A stretch of DNA of 64,000 nucleotides from Erigeron canadensis (GCF_010389155.1 NC_057763.1:37926645-37990644), one strand, 5' to 3'; counted from the stretch's first letter, positions 12,318 through 25,847 are shown. Program-made: numbers and translations. Notes: a model not told the origin generated them from the letters alone.

Positions 12318-12541
12318 TGAAGGTCAGCCTAACTGGTCAGAGCCACTTTCGGTTTTTAGCTAAAGTCTTGAGTTTGATCCTTATGGATGACAAAACCTTA
12401 AGGTTTTTCCTTATAAATACTTGTAACGGTTCATGTTCAACATCTTGTTGTCTAGGGAACGTACAAGACTTCACCATTATAAAATAAGGTTTCTCCGATG
12501 TCGTATACCTACTGAATGTTCGGGAAAAAAAAAAAAAAAAA
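12318..12541 (+). mobile_element. SINE-like retroposon with poly(A) tail
   Basis: The head AAGGTCAGCCTAACTGGTCA resembles a Pol III A box (TAACTGGTCAGAG), and GAGTTTGATCC about 40 bases later resembles a B box. The element ends in about 17 A residues at 12525-12541. This order, tRNA-like head, unrelated body and A-tail, is that of a tRNA-derived SINE. No certain target duplication was found. It lies about 370 bases upstream of psaE. Confidence 0.55.
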
Positions 12542-12908
12542 CGAAAATGGCCATTATAAATCACAATGACCAATCAACTTTAACTTAAACTCCAAGAGTA
12601 AAAACAAAATTAGGATCACATTATGATCGATCACAATGGAGATTTGGATAGGCAGTGAATGGGCTGAGTTAAACGAAAGCAAATATCGTGGGACAAACAT
12701 TATCCTAAAAAAAAGGATATGACTACACACATGGCATCACATAAGTGGGTACCTAAATTGAGACCAACACCATTCACTCAATTATTTTTCAAGAAAAAGA
12801 TACTACCTTCATTACATCAAAATCCATTGAAATTCTTCAAGTACCAACTTGTTCATCATCTCAACAACTTCTTTCTTTTATAATATCAAACCAGTGATTG
12901 TCAGAGAA

Positions 12909-14472
12909 ATGGCAAGTATGGCATCTGCTGCTTCTAGCTTTTTAGTGACACCAAATGTCACCCCTGCTGCTAACACAACCACAGTCAAGTGCAATATGGT
13001 TAGTATGTTGCCAGCTTTCCAAAACACCAGAGGTTCAAGATTGGTTGTTAAGTCTACTGAAGAGGCCGGTGGTGAACCGGCACCTGCTGCCGTTGCCGAA
13101 CCAGTCAAGGAAGAGAAGCCCAAGCCCCCACCAATTGGACCCAAGAGAGGATCCAAGGTACTTTATTATATATATATAACAATACATAAAATATACTCGT
13201 AATACATATATACTTTCTTTTGCATGTCTGTCTATGTGAACTTAGATATACTGAGACTACAAGGGTGTCTCAAGCACTTTGAGAACTTTTGAATTAGAGC
13301 CTTATCGATTAGACATATTAAAAGTAGGAGTAATACTCTAGTTGAGTTTATGTAGACAACTTTTTTTTTTTTTTTGTGCTTATAATTCATCTTGGAAGAA
13401 AGAAAACACTTTTAAATTACAAAACAAACTTTAATCTATACATAGTCACATAAAAATGGGGTCTTATAAAAGCGTGGGAGTTTAAATCCCTGGCTTTATC
13501 GGCTTTAATATGAGATGCCACATCATGATGACTGATGTAGTATATGATTAATGATTCTACTTTGATACTAATGACTTGCTAGCATCTACTTAGTATGGAA
13601 ATTGGAAATACTAATGAGTTATCATGAACATTTAGCACGCGTATAGTGTTGTGCTTTGGAAGTGATTGTGTGATTCTTGAGTTTTTAAGTTGCAGAATGT
13701 AGACTGTTAGTTTCTAGTGTTTTGGTATAGTGAACTGATCTCGACTAACCAATAATTTAGGGGTCAAATAATCAGTTTAGGAAACTCACTGCAACAAATT
13801 TAATTCAGAGTATTAGATTATTTAGAAAGAAAGAAACTGCCCATTGCCGCCTTCCGCGACTCTTGAGCCCCAATGCCTCGACGGTGTATACGGGAGGTTA
13901 AGATGGAGACAGACCTTACCTCTACCTAAATAGGGAGGCTGCTTCCATTTTCTACCTTAATGGTAGAAAAGGCCCTCCAACCTTGGTCAATCATTAGTAT
14001 GTTTATTTATATAATCAGAACTTGAAAAACACGCAAATACTATATCTTGCTCTCTCTATATAGAAATGAAAAACATTCCGGTATTATCTCATTAAGCATG
14101 TTTATTTGAGTTGATTATATGATGATTATTCCATACACGCGAGGATGTCACATTAATCTCAATCTCACACTCTCACAAAGGAATAATTCGTTAATCATCT
14201 GATCTTTTGCACGCAGGTGAGAATCCTGAGGAAGGAGTCATATTGGTTCAAAGGAGTGGGATCAGTTGTGACTGTAGATCAGGTAAACCAAACTACTTGT
14301 GTAATGAATGTACATATTATCAAAAGTATATAATGTTGATATATTCATATCAAATAATATGATGTTGCAGGACCCAAAGACTCGCTACCCAGTGGTTGTG
14401 CGGTTTAACAAAGTGAATTACGCAAATGTTTCAACCAACAACTACGCATTGGATGAAATCGAAGAATGTTAG
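12909..14472 (+). CDS. psaE: Photosystem I reaction centre subunit IV (PsaE), chloroplast precursor
   Basis: Exons are 12909-13157, 14217-14282 and 14371-14472 (TAG), all phase 0, giving 138 residues. Residues 1 to about 48 are rich in Ser, Thr, Ala and Val and poor in acidic residues, a chloroplast transit peptide. An acidic Pro/Ala linker follows (about 50-75). From [11 protein letters not shown] onward (about 73-136) the sequence is the PsaE SH3-like barrel, with [39 protein letters not shown] and [10 protein letters not shown]. PsaE is a stromal-side subunit of photosystem I that helps dock ferredoxin and supports cyclic electron flow. The C-terminus is EEC; PsaE proteins I know end in EEV or a short extension. 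An in-frame ATG at 12849 would add 20 residues, but MASMAS at 12909 gives the typical transit peptide, so I prefer it. Intron 1 is about 1.06 kb and carries a repeat. Confidence 0.97.
13840..13990 (-). repeat. Dispersed repeat inside psaE intron 1
   Basis: A GC-richer island in an AT-rich intron. On the minus strand it includes GAGGTAAGGTCTGTCTCCAT and a GGAAGCAGCCTCCCTA segment, wording that resembles common plant retroposon tails. The short hairpin formed by CTACCTTAATGGTAG lies inside. The class is uncertain. Confidence 0.35.
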
Positions 14473-15456
14473 AAGAGTCTGTTGTTGATGTTGTGGTTGT
14501 ATAATTCTTCCCATTTAAATCTTCTGCTACCTATTCTATCAATCAATGAATTTGTATCATATTCTCTATCTGTGTTGTCTAAATGTTTGATGGCTGGTGA
14601 ATTAGATAGCATCATACATACATACACTTCTTGTTTTCTTAATTATATATCTTAGAAATCTAAACCCAAGTGAGGTCCAGTCCCATCAAAAAACTATATT
14701 AATAATTCTCAAACGGAGATTCTTGCTAATGTTACAATTCTGCGTTTTGTAGCCCGGGTGAGGTTAATTTCCATGGCTTCCACTTTTCACCTGTAATGTA
14801 ACCTAAGCTATATCGGATAGTATTAGTGAAAGAAATGGTAAAGCATGTGCATTCAGCGAGCAGAAACTATAAAATTAATGTTAGGTTTATGTACTTAAGC
14901 ATACCACTGTGAGTAATTACAAGCATGAATAGCCAGAGCACTCTTCAAGCTAAAAATCAGTAGTATTTTCATCGCGGAAAACTCACCATAAGTACCCCAT
15001 GCTATATGCTTCTTTGAAAACTCTCAGCTAAGTTTTAAAGATTACCTGCAAAAGGAGGGATGTGAATCCTGTTTAGGTTATCTAGTGAAGTCAGGCCTTT
15101 GGCTTTGATGTGCAAAAGGACATTTTAACCAATATATCTCATTTAGTAATTGTGTCCAATTTGGAACGTAATGATCAGTTATTATATGACTACGTCATGA
15201 TATGTTATTCACTTGTTTGAGTTGTAAGGAAACATTATACACAGTATTGAACAGGGAGCATGTCGCAATATATTTATCGATGTATTTTTCACTAGTTTGA
15301 GTTCCAAATGTTATGAAGCATTGCTGAAAAAAGATAAAAAAATAAAATAAAATTAACTACTTAGCTACATGTGATCTTATTTTTTCACATAGCACATCTG
15401 CCCATGTATGGCAAGTTGGCAACTACATTCAAGATGGCCTAATAGTCGTGCTAGCA
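14473..15456. other. psaE 3' region and intergenic sequence
   Basis: The first roughly 100 bases should be the psaE 3' UTR (AATCAATGAATTTG near 14540 is a plausible weak polyadenylation region). The rest has no gene or repeat I can define. Confidence 0.5.
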
Positions 15457-16450
15457 TCTTAATATTAATATTAATATTAATATATATTATAAAACAGTTG
15501 AACTAATGATTTATTAACCAATAAAATCGTTCGATTTTATCAAATTGACTCTCGCTTATTTCATCATGTGGATAAACTATAAATTAAAAATCTTAACAAT
15601 TATTATCCAAAAATATTATTATATTAATATTTATATTAACTTGTAAAAAAAGTCTCATTAATTTACACTTTTTTGTTTTTCTTCAATAAATTATACTTTT
15701 TAGCCCTCAATACTTAGTTTATATTTATTTTTAGCCATCAACTTGAGAGAATTTTATAAAAACTTACAATCATTTAATTATTAATTTTTTTTAAACATAA
15801 TCTCAATAAAAAAGGTACATAATTTTATTCTTTTTTTATATATTAGCTTTGTGTGACCTTTTAGCCCTGAATACTTAATTTATATTTATTATTAGCCATC
15901 AACTTGAAAGAATTTTATAAAAATTTACAATCATTTAATTATTAAACTTTTTTTAACATAATCTCAATAAAAAAGGTACATAATTTTATCTTTTTTTTAT
16001 ATTTTAGATTTCTGTATTAATGTTTAAAGTTACAATAGTTACAAATCTAGAGTCTTAATTGTTATCAAAGAAAATGAAAACAATCATAATTGTTATCTAG
16101 TTATCCTAGAACAGATAATTTGGAAATAAACCTATTCGTGTTATAGACCCGCATCATGATCAAATACATATACTTGAATGTCAACTACAGGATCACAGAT
16201 ATGTTTATATTTTAATTTTTAATTATCTTTCATAATAAAATCACATTATGAGTAAAATTGGTTTAAAAAATATTCTATGATAGATAAATTATAATAGCGT
16301 GTACCTTGTGGAATGACTACGACAAACAATTCCATCAATATGTCATAGCTAATAATGATAGTGACGAACCTGTAATTATGGTACTACAACTTGCAAAAGA
16401 TTATAAGTTTTTATCTCGTGTCCAGTGTTAGACACGGGTCCAAAATCTCG
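15457..16450 (+). mobile_element. Helitron-like element with internal tandem duplication
   Basis: The left end follows A with TC (15457), then TTAATATTAATATTAATATA. The right end has the hairpin CGTGTC-CAGTGTTA-GACACG (about 16416-16435) followed by GGTCCAAAATCTCG, which looks like a mutated form of the CTAAAATTTAG / CTAG ends of related copies. The 5' part resembles that of 41776-42521 (ATATATTATAAAA, then AACCAAT around 40 bases on). The final CTCG instead of CTAG suggests an old copy. Confidence 0.5.
15702..16015. repeat. Tandem duplication, 161 bp period
   Basis: AGCCCT-AATACTTA begins at 15702 and again at 15863, and the two copies stay alignable to about 16015, sharing AGCCATCAACTTGA, AATCATTTAATTATTAA and CTCAATAAAAAAGGTACAT with scattered differences. 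It lies inside the Helitron-like element. Confidence 0.85.
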
Positions 16451-18491
16451 TTTTTACTAAGAAATCTCAGGTTCAAAATTTACTAGTTTACATCTGGAGA
16501 TAGCCATTGGAGGGTTCAGGGACAGTTCACGTACTATATGAGGTAGCCAGTGAAGGGTTATCAGTAAAGTTTTTGAACCCTTCAATGATTTCCTTGAGGT
16601 AACATTTATTGACTTTTTCCCCGGTGAAGGGTTTAAAAATTCCACATTCGCTCCGGTGGATAACATGAACATGAAAAGTTCATGAAAAGTTCATGTATGC
16701 GGATCGAATGAATGCAATTATGCCATAGAGTAATGGACAGATCGACTTTAAGAGAAAGATGCCTAAGTTTGGGCCTACAGCCCATTAGCCCCGTACGCTT
16801 ACTTTTTGAAAAAGAAAATACGAGTATTGCTTATCCAAAAAAAAAAAGTGTTAAACGGCCCTGTCCAACTAAAGCCCAATGACTTTCTGCGTATGGTTTT
16901 GTTGGTTTTCAATTTCAATTTTCAAGTAGAAATTCTTGTTAAAAAATATTACTCGTATATTAATTTCTGAAGTATGTCCAAAATAACATTTTTTGACATG
17001 TGGCTTTATTATTTTCCTCCCATTGTAGATAGTTTTTGGAATGTCAAGGTGTTTTGTTTTGTATATTTTTTTTCTTTTCTTTTTCTTTCTAATTTTATGT
17101 TTTTTGTAAGGAAAAAATATATGTATTTTACCTTTATATAAAAATAACTAAATGTAATACTTTTTTTTTATTTATCTATACTTATTTTATTTTATTTTTT
17201 TTAAATGACATTCTATTCTATTCCTATTACTAAATTACACTTAATACTTATTTTAATTAATTAATGAAGTTTGATTTTTATTTAATATAATGTGTTTTGT
17301 TAATTAAAAAGTGCGGTATACAACCGAATCATAAAACTAATGCTTTAGTGTTATGTTTAATGTTACACTGTGGTGAAAATGCTATGACGGTAAAATGTAT
17401 AACTAATGGAGATGGCCTCGTTGAAATCTTTGTTACCAAATTCGATAAAACATTGTATGAATGATGAAAGATAGAATTCTCATTTAGTTTTAAATTTTTA
17501 AAAAGCAACATAAATAATTACATTCTTTTTAGCTTTGTACTTTTTAGTTGTCTAGATATAGATGGAGTAACATGTCTCAACACGTTATCTTAACAAACCT
17601 CATTGCCTCATGGCCCTCTAAACTGTCCACTTCGAACCTATGTTTGCAACTACATTTTTTAAAAAAGTGTATTGAAATAGGTCATCTGAAACTGAACTCA
17701 ACCAAATGTTCCAATCATTAAATAAAAACTTTTGCTCTAGTAACGAATTGTTGGTTTAGTTACAATATTGCTTATAACCCAATAACAAACATACATGTTA
17801 GCCCCCAACAAACCAATTAGACCAAATCTAGCTATATCATGTAGGTACATTTGAGTAGCTGAACTAAGATACATATAGCTTTCATGGCCATAACTTATAC
17901 TATATAAGTCCACATATAAGGGTCCATCTAACAGTGAACACATTTGATATATAGTCCTTATAATGTGGTAAATGAATTGAAGATACATAAAAATCCTACT
18001 CTACATCTGTCGTATATCCATATTTGGATAATGTAAGATTAATCCAAGATGGGTAAAGGACAAATTTGCATTGAGTTTGTAAACCTGAGGTTGTGGTTTG
18101 ATGAAAGTGATATATTGATGGAGATGGAGATTGAGATTGAGATTGGGTACTTGGGGGAGTTGGGTCACATGGTCAAAGGCATGGGTTATCATGTGGCTTT
18201 CTTTGAGATTTTGGCTCAATATACATATACTCTAGTGGGCTGCATTTACTCATCTCTGTCAACTCCAACTCCAATTATTTTGCTGTCCTCCTTGGCATTT
18301 AACATTTTAACCTTTTTACTTCAAAAAAAAAAAAAAAAAAAAAACTTCTTTTTTTTTACAATAAAATGGTAGTAATCTATCTCACACCAATATCTGGTTA
18401 ATTACTAGAAAACTATATAAGATTAAAAAAAAATAACATTATGGTTGTTTATTAGAAGAAAAAAAAAACTATATATATATATATATATATA
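16451..18491. other. AT-rich intergenic sequence
   Basis: No supported gene. An open frame at 18049-18372 is rejected because it contains a run of ME/IE dipeptides and ends by translating a poly(A) and poly(T) tract. Poly(A) at about 18323-18344 and (AT)n at 18473-18490 are the only features. Confidence 0.5.
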
Positions 18492-18528
18492 CTAGTATTA
18501 ATACCCGTGCGTGATGCACGAATTTCTT
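18492..18528 (-). mobile_element. Helitron 3' end (minus strand)
   Basis: Read on the minus strand: the hairpin CGTGCATCACGCACG, then GGTATTAATA, then CTAG with T following (plus 18492-18495). The other end of this element, to the right, could not be placed. Confidence 0.55.
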
Positions 18529-19604
18529 TAAATTATTCGATTTTGTATGTCTAAAATAAAAGATATTTCGTATAATGGATGTTGTATATATGATATCTCT
18601 CCTTTGTTTCATATACTACTATATTTTCTTTCACACACTTGCATGCTTATTTTCCCTATAACACATCATCTTTGTCGAAGATATATGTAAAAACGATATG
18701 TTTATCCTTGATCGAGTAAGAGCATCCCTGTTTATATTTCGCCTTTAATTAGATTGAAACCTCTATATATTTAGTTTCTTGAACTACATGATCATAACAA
18801 TATGGAGGAATTCTCTATACTGCCGTTATTAGTTATATGAAAGTGACGTTAAAATCAAACATAATAATATCATATCATATATGAATGTATACCCTTGAGT
18901 ATATGAATGTATTTTTAGTTGTAGAATACACCTGATCATATATCTAAGATGAATACTCATTTTTAGTTGCCGTGTTTTTTTGTGTGTTGATGGAATATAT
19001 ATAATCGTTTGAATATGACCAAAAAATCTATTATATGTGTTAATGTCAAAGAGTAAATAATGTTTTTACCATGAATTACTCTATTTTAAATAGCAATTTA
19101 TCATCAAGAATTAAACATTAAAGAGTAAAGGATGACATACCAGTAACTACAGTCGGTAAATTCGAAGAAGGTCTTAAAAATCATATATATGTTCCATGGA
19201 AGAAACAAATATGTTTCGTTGCACGTAGTATATATAATATCTCAGATATTGAGCTATATTAACTAATCATATCCTTAATTTGACTATAAAACGGATACTA
19301 TTTAAATTAATAGTTATTATTTATTTTTAATGATATTTAATTAATGGATAACTTTAACTTAGTTGTTTGTATTTTATTTTATATACACGGATATAATAGG
19401 ATAGGATTAGCTAACGTCATGAGTATTGAATTTCATATACTAATTTACATGTATTATACTAGAATTAGAATTAGAATTAGAATAAAATATTTTAAACAAA
19501 TAAATATGACTAAAAAGACACTTGTCGTTTTAATATAGCGCCACGTATCGATCAATAAATACTTCAATCATATTTTAGTTTATTGGTAGATATATATATT
19601 TATA

Positions 19605-20137
19605 TCTATACTATCTATATAAACAAACTACTTTCCCTAAAATTTAACACTCTACCTTTAAAATATCTAATTTACCCTTTTAATCTATATTACCATAAAA
19701 CACTTTATTCCTGGAATTCCAAAAATACCCTTAAATAAAAAGCTTACGCGTGTCCCTTCCCTTCCATTAAGTTGCTCACATACAGAGGCGGTACTAGGAA
19801 AAAATTCCAAATGAGGCAAACTTAGAAAACTTATGAAAAATAAATCTAAAAGGGGGCAAAATGTTAAAAACCTATAGAAAATTTTAAATTTTTAAAATGG
19901 GGCATTGGACCCCCTTGCCCCCCCTTTAGTACCGCCCCTGCTCACATAGTATACCAAAAAAACACATATGCGTTACCGAATTTAATAATCAATCAACATA
20001 AAAAACGCTCACTCTAAAATAATAACGGTGGTAAGAAACAATTGAGTCAAATCATACATTCTTGTAATAACACGGTAGATCTACTTAACCAGCGTTTTTT
20101 TTCTATATCTCGCTGCATCACGCGGATACAAGACTAG
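19605..20137 (+). mobile_element. Small Helitron carrying a hAT MITE
   Basis: The left end is A then TCTATACTATCTATATAAAC (TC at 19605-19606). The right end is an imperfect hairpin (CGCTGCATCACGCGG) followed by ATACAAGA and CTAG (20134-20137) with T after it, fitting the Helitron rule of insertion between A and T. Removing the nested MITE and its duplication leaves about 370 bp. No coding capacity. Confidence 0.7.
19783..19940. mobile_element. hAT-type MITE with 8 bp target duplication
   Basis: Terminal inverted repeats CAGAGGCGGTACTAGG and its near complement CTTTAGTACCGCCCCTG bound a 158 bp element. It is flanked on both sides by CTCACATA (19775-19782 and 19941-19948), the 8 bp duplication expected of hAT elements. 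Nested in the Helitron at 19605-20137. Confidence 0.9.
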
Positions 20138-21424
20138 TATATATATACATTAATAAAACATCCTGCTAGTGTATATAGTTGACGTTGAATTAAAATAAAA
20201 TGTATAATAATATTGGTATGTTGAAGATCGAAGCTCTTCAATTAATGGTGCAACTTGAAGGATATTTAGTTCGTGTTGTGTCAGCGTAGTATAAAAAGTC
20301 ATATGTTTGAGTTTCAAAATGATGAATGAAATGAGTTGGGATATGGACCACTGACTTCGACGTGACCACATTATTTAATATCATCATCTAAATATATGGT
20401 AATTTCGACGCAGGGAAAACAAGGTACATCATATTTGAGCAAACGTCCCTTAACTTGACGAGAAACTAGAACTAATAGGCCCCTTGGCTGACTTGTACAT
20501 TATTATTATCTTATCTTTCTAGTCAATTAAGTTATTTGTAGTTATATTTACAATTTTATCAAAAGAAATGATTTTCAATGTGATTGTATAGTTTTTTACA
20601 TTCATCTTTTTACAATGACTAAAGAGTTGTTTGGTTCCTATAATGTATAGGTATTTAGTGGAATAGAATTTTAATTTTCTTCTTTATTACATATATTAAA
20701 ATTTATAATCTTTAATTTCATTATATGTCACTAAATTCTCATAAAATATGAGAACCAATAGACTCTTCAACTTTTTTCGCCACCGTACATACCACCGATA
20801 TTATCTAGTTTCATATATAGTAGTACGTGTCACTTTTGTTGTTAAAAATTAATACTCCGTAAGTATATTACGAAGTAATAGTAAATATACATTCAATATT
20901 GAATGGAACTGATATAACTGACCAAAGAGCCTATTGATCGAATTGACATTCTATTAGTGAGATTTTTAAAATTACAATAAGTCAATAAGTACCATTATCT
21001 CAAACTTACACATGACAGCAAGGTAGCAAAATTGAAATTTATTTTTACTTATTATATATAAAAGTTTTCTTATGTTTGGATTTTGCATGGGCTGTGTATA
21101 TGTTGTGGACCAAAACAGTTCATGGACTACATCCACCAGCTGGTTAACAGTGACCCAAAACCGCCAATATCAATCCATTTTACTACAAGAAGTCAAAAAT
21201 CATCCACGATTTTCTAGCTATTGCAATATTCTGATTTTGACATAAACTGGAATCGTATTTATTTCGATGTATAAAGTCAATTGAGGCTGGAAAATGCCAA
21301 CAGTAAACATCATTCTAATGATACAATATTGGTTATAATCCCATTGAGGTGACAATTAATAATATTGACGGACAATCCATTACAACGTACGTACACTTTA
21401 TAATGGGATCAAGCAAAACTTTTA
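20138..21424. other. AT-rich intergenic sequence
   Basis: No gene supported; short open frames only. Confidence 0.5.
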
Positions 21425-21583
21425 TAATCAGGCTGGGTCATAAAAGGCCGACCTAACTAAATAGACATTTCTATTTCGAGGCAACTCTCTAGCACGGATC
21501 CGGTTAAGATAACGTATCCTAGACCCTTGGTTATTGAATCACGACATGAAGTTCCAGGCGAAATTCACCCTTTCAAAAAAAAA
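21425..21583 (+). mobile_element. 5'-truncated SINE fragment
   Basis: The block CTATTTCGAGGCAACTCTCTAGCACGG, CCGGTTAAGATAACGTATC and GTTCCAGGCGAAATTCACC ending in an A run matches, in the opposite orientation, the 3' half of the SINE at 52117-52442, and in the same orientation that at 59105-59337. The tRNA-like head is missing. Confidence 0.6.
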
Positions 21584-24500
21584 GTTATTATTGTCTAGGT
21601 AAATAATCAAATTGGATATTTAACAACCACCTTAGAAGTTGTTTGTAATTGTGTTTTATGTTGATTATCTGATGCAAATAATGAAAGAAAAATATTTGGC
21701 AAGAATAAGTGACAATCTGCTTTTTCATAGAGAAAAAAATACAGTTTTGAAAAAGCATGTTGGTATATATATATATATATATTTTCCAGTTTTTAAACAC
21801 ATCTATATTATAAACACAATGGCAAACAAAGATATATGCTTTTTTGGCCCCAACTAGAATTAAACATTTATAAAAAAAAAAAAAAGATTATTATCCTGGG
21901 TCACCAAAAAAATTTGATTTTTACCATCTAAAATGGTTTTTTGATTGTTAAAAATTTGGGATCTTTTTAACGACAAAGTAATATACTCTTACTCTTAAGT
22001 TATATGAATCTTTGGTATAGAACCTAGACTCTCTTTGTAGTCCCTAACAATCTATATACCAAATTAATATCTAAAAATTTTTAACACAAAAGTTAGTCGA
22101 TCTATTTATTATATTTATTAACTGTACGAGTAAAGTACGTACTTAAGAAAATAAAAATGATTTTAGATAGAATACGTTGATCTAAACCAACTCCACTTAG
22201 GTGGATTGACTAGAGGTATCTTATAAATCTACTATGTGGGTCCCGGGGGTGAGTATTCCCAAGGTATCGAATTCGAGTCTTGGGGACCTCATCTCAATGT
22301 ATTTAATTTTCATGAGGAGAGATTGGAGGTCCAGCAAATCGTTTGTTAAAATTGTTTCCGGCACGTTTAAATCGAAAATAACTTTAAAAAAAAAAGGAAA
22401 AAGATAGAGCACGTTTAATTAAGGAAAGCCAAAAACTGGGATTTTGTAATTGAGGGTACGGTTGTTGTAGATGTGATTGAGTACGTGACACAAGTTTGCC
22501 AAAATTGTGACATATATTTATATTCCCTAATTAATAAATAAAGCAAATAACTAAAAAAATAATAATAGTAAAAAAAAAAATTAAAAAAAAAAACAAAATT
22601 GCATTAATCCAAAGCCATCGTCATTATTGTTGATGTAATTGAATCATGAATGGCTCACCAAAACATATTATTTTGTGTCACATGTCGGAAAGACACGAGC
22701 AGATGAGTTGAACGTACTGATTATTATACATATATATATGAAGTTGCCTGGAAATTAAGAGACCATGATAGAAATTAAGATGACGAATAAAGGGCAATAT
22801 AGGATCAATAAGACTATAGAGATCATGATGTGATCGATCGTGATTCAACGACGACGCTTTGGATTTGAACCCTAGCTAGCTATAACCAACAATGGCAAAT
22901 TGCATTAATCTACGTACGTACGTAGTATAATTAAGCTGGTAATATATGGTCCCTAGCTGGCCGGGAGGAGAGGAAATAGTTGGATATAAGAAGATTGCAT
23001 GTGATGAAAGGTGTGGTTATGTGGACCTTTTGGACCGCCGACGTGAGGCCTGCGACTCATGCCCAATTATTGAGTAATGGAAAACAGGTCCCAAAAACAA
23101 GAGAACACGGGAAGAGACCAATACATGCACATACTAATTCTAGCTATTAATAGTCTATAATGATACAACCTGATCGATCCATGATACATATTTTTGTAAA
23201 AAATTATTCGTCTATAATGTATAATTGTACGTGTGTATATATAGTGCACTTAGGCCGCCACTTTATTCCTCGTTGACTTTGATCTTTCATGCATATAAAT
23301 TAAATTAATTACAAGCTATCTTGTTACAACTATCAAAGTAACATCCATCTTAAAGTATAGTTAAAAATGTATGTTTTCCTATCGACATTACATGTTGATT
23401 ATACTTAAGTTAAGTTGCGTATTAATACTCCGCACATTTCGCTTTTTAAGATAGTAACTTCAAATCATAATCAACCATTAACCCAATATCATTACATCCA
23501 TATTAATGATGTTATTTTAAACACCAATCAAAGTGCCATAATCATAGATAAAAGTACAAAGCACGGGCCCTTTATACTACTTAAAAAAGGAGTCCAATAA
23601 TATACATCACACCCCACTCCCCAGCCTAACCATCATCCCATCAAACAAAAAATCTCTACAGTGACCCATATTACATCAAAATGGCTAATGTTAAACAAAC
23701 AACAATAAAGTATCCTGCCCACGCTCCAATATATATTTCGAGACCTGCACATTCATACGGATCCGATTTATGTTTCTAAAGCATTCTTTTGAACGTCAAA
23801 GGCGAAAGGAAGAACAAAGAAGACTTGTTTTTATGTAATTAGTGACGGACTCTAGAACTAAAATTTTAATTACCTGGCTAATAACTGAAAAATGATAGAC
23901 AATAACTTTACACTGATTACGAAAAATAACTAATTTACCCGTGAAACATATATATTACCTGATCCAAATTTGGTAATGTATTTACTTTTGCTTGTAAAGT
24001 TATATAGAGTTGTTATTTTAGACCATAAACCTCCTCAATAATTATACAATGTTTTTGGATGGACAATTTTTTTTAAAAAAAAAGTTATATATTGAAACTA
24101 TAACTAATGAGAATTGATATTCGTACAATAAAAGTTGATACATTTACCATACAATACAGTTATTCAAGCATACTGTACAAATCAGTAAAGCATGTTTGTA
24201 GTAGATTAATCAAAGTTATAGTACGAATATCATTCCTTATAACTAATACTCGTATAGTCGTATATATTTACAATATTTACAATAGCTCAGCTTAATTTAA
24301 TTTTAAAATATTTTGAGTTTATCTTATTTTGGCTTGAAAGAGTACATTCTTTGTACATCCACATGTTGCCTTCACAGAACTTGCGAAAACTGTGTCGATG
24401 TGGAAGGATGATGCATGGGACAATTGATCAGGAGCGATATGCTCTTTGTCAAGTGCAATACTATGTTATACAATACAACTAGTATATTATTTTGTATGTA

Positions 24501-25847
24501 TTCAACTTCTTTCATTTATTGGCGTCTCTATATCAATCAACTTCATAAAATTAATTCAAAGATGTTAACACTACATGTCCCTTTCTACAAAATTTGTTAT
24601 CCGTAACTCTAGTGCAAATCGTTCTCGACGGTTCATATATCTTTGTTACAGAGTAAATTATAAGACCGAACAGAGTAGCCCGTTATTTGCCTAACATTCT
24701 GCCGAAACGTCATAGGGAAAGCCCCTCATCAGCCACGGGGGCGTTCCCAACAACAACAAAAAAAAAAAGCTTGCCCACTCGATTACTAACCTTGAGCCCC
24801 CTTTGTCTTCTACCCTGCACATGACCATTTAGTGCATAGGTTTTAACTCGTAACTTTTTTTCCTTTTCTGTTACCCTTAATTATAATTATATAGAGTAAG
24901 TTATACCCCTCTTAGTGATTGGATGTAACATGGCTTAATAATTAGATGGAGAAGAAGCATTCCCACTCATATGAGGGATGCTCTACTCATAGTCAAAAGT
25001 CAAAACAAAACAATTTGATTGAAAGATTAACCAAGAGAAACTCAGTTTTCTCTTCTTGATTATAAATATAGTATCTTATAAAAATTAAAGTTATTGCTTA
25101 TCTAATTATATGAATTTTAGACATTTAATTACACTTTTAATACTTTTTTAAATTCAAGATACACATAAATTTAATTAAAATATAATATTATTCACAAATA
25201 AGAATTTTTTTTATACAATTTTTTTTTTTAAAAAGTAACTTTTTATACAATTATTTATTGATTTCTAGCTATTTTATAACAAATTTATGATCCTTCTAAT
25301 CTTTTTATGCTAATAACAACCATTAGCAAAAACCATCCAATATTCTAAAAATTTATGAAAATATATAAATTATTTGTTTCGCTGTATTGAGTGGCTATTA
25401 CTTATTTTTGAGTTATTGTATCTCATTTTTATAGATTGCACGGTTTAAGTAACTAGGCAAGAGCAATAATCCTAAAAATCAAAACCAAACCGGTACCAAA
25501 TATCGTTACCAATGGTATTCAGAATCGGTATTTGATATTTGGGTAAAACAGGCTTAGTATACAAAATGAATAAGAAGTCATATTCATTATAATTAATCAA
25601 TATTTCCATTTATAAAACAATCCAAAAAATAGATTACAAAGTTAGCCTAATCATCCTAAAGTATACAAAATGCCCAAACATTTTTTTCTATATTTTTTCC
25701 TTTAAATTTTGGGCTTTATGGTGATTAGTGCTACTCATCATCTATGCTATCTCTACATCCCTTCTTGTTTTTACACATATATATGTATTTTTACACTCCA
25801 CAAATTAATCTAATATTCCTACACCCCCAAAAAAGTGAGTTTTAAAA
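21584..25847. other. AT-rich intergenic sequence
   Basis: No supported gene. A possible SINE-like piece lies at about 22225-22395 (GAATTCGAGTCTTGG as a B-box-like string, A-run at 22384-22394). A short GC-richer piece with an A-run end lies at 24640-24770. The TACGTACGTACGTA palindrome at about 22910-22924 is a simple repeat. None could be classified firmly. Confidence 0.4.

Noticed and set aside
12878..13156. 92-codon frame antisense to psaE exon 1
   Set aside because: It is a shadow of the real coding exon and has no independent support.
18001..18372. 107- and 72-codon frames on opposite strands
   Set aside because: One contains a GAGATT-repeat ME/IE stretch and ends in translated homopolymers; the other is its mirror.
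24361..24425. Short protein-like stretch FTELAKTVSMWKDDAWDN
   Set aside because: Only 18 codons before a stop and no neighbouring exon in frame; could be a relic of a coding fragment but not supportable.
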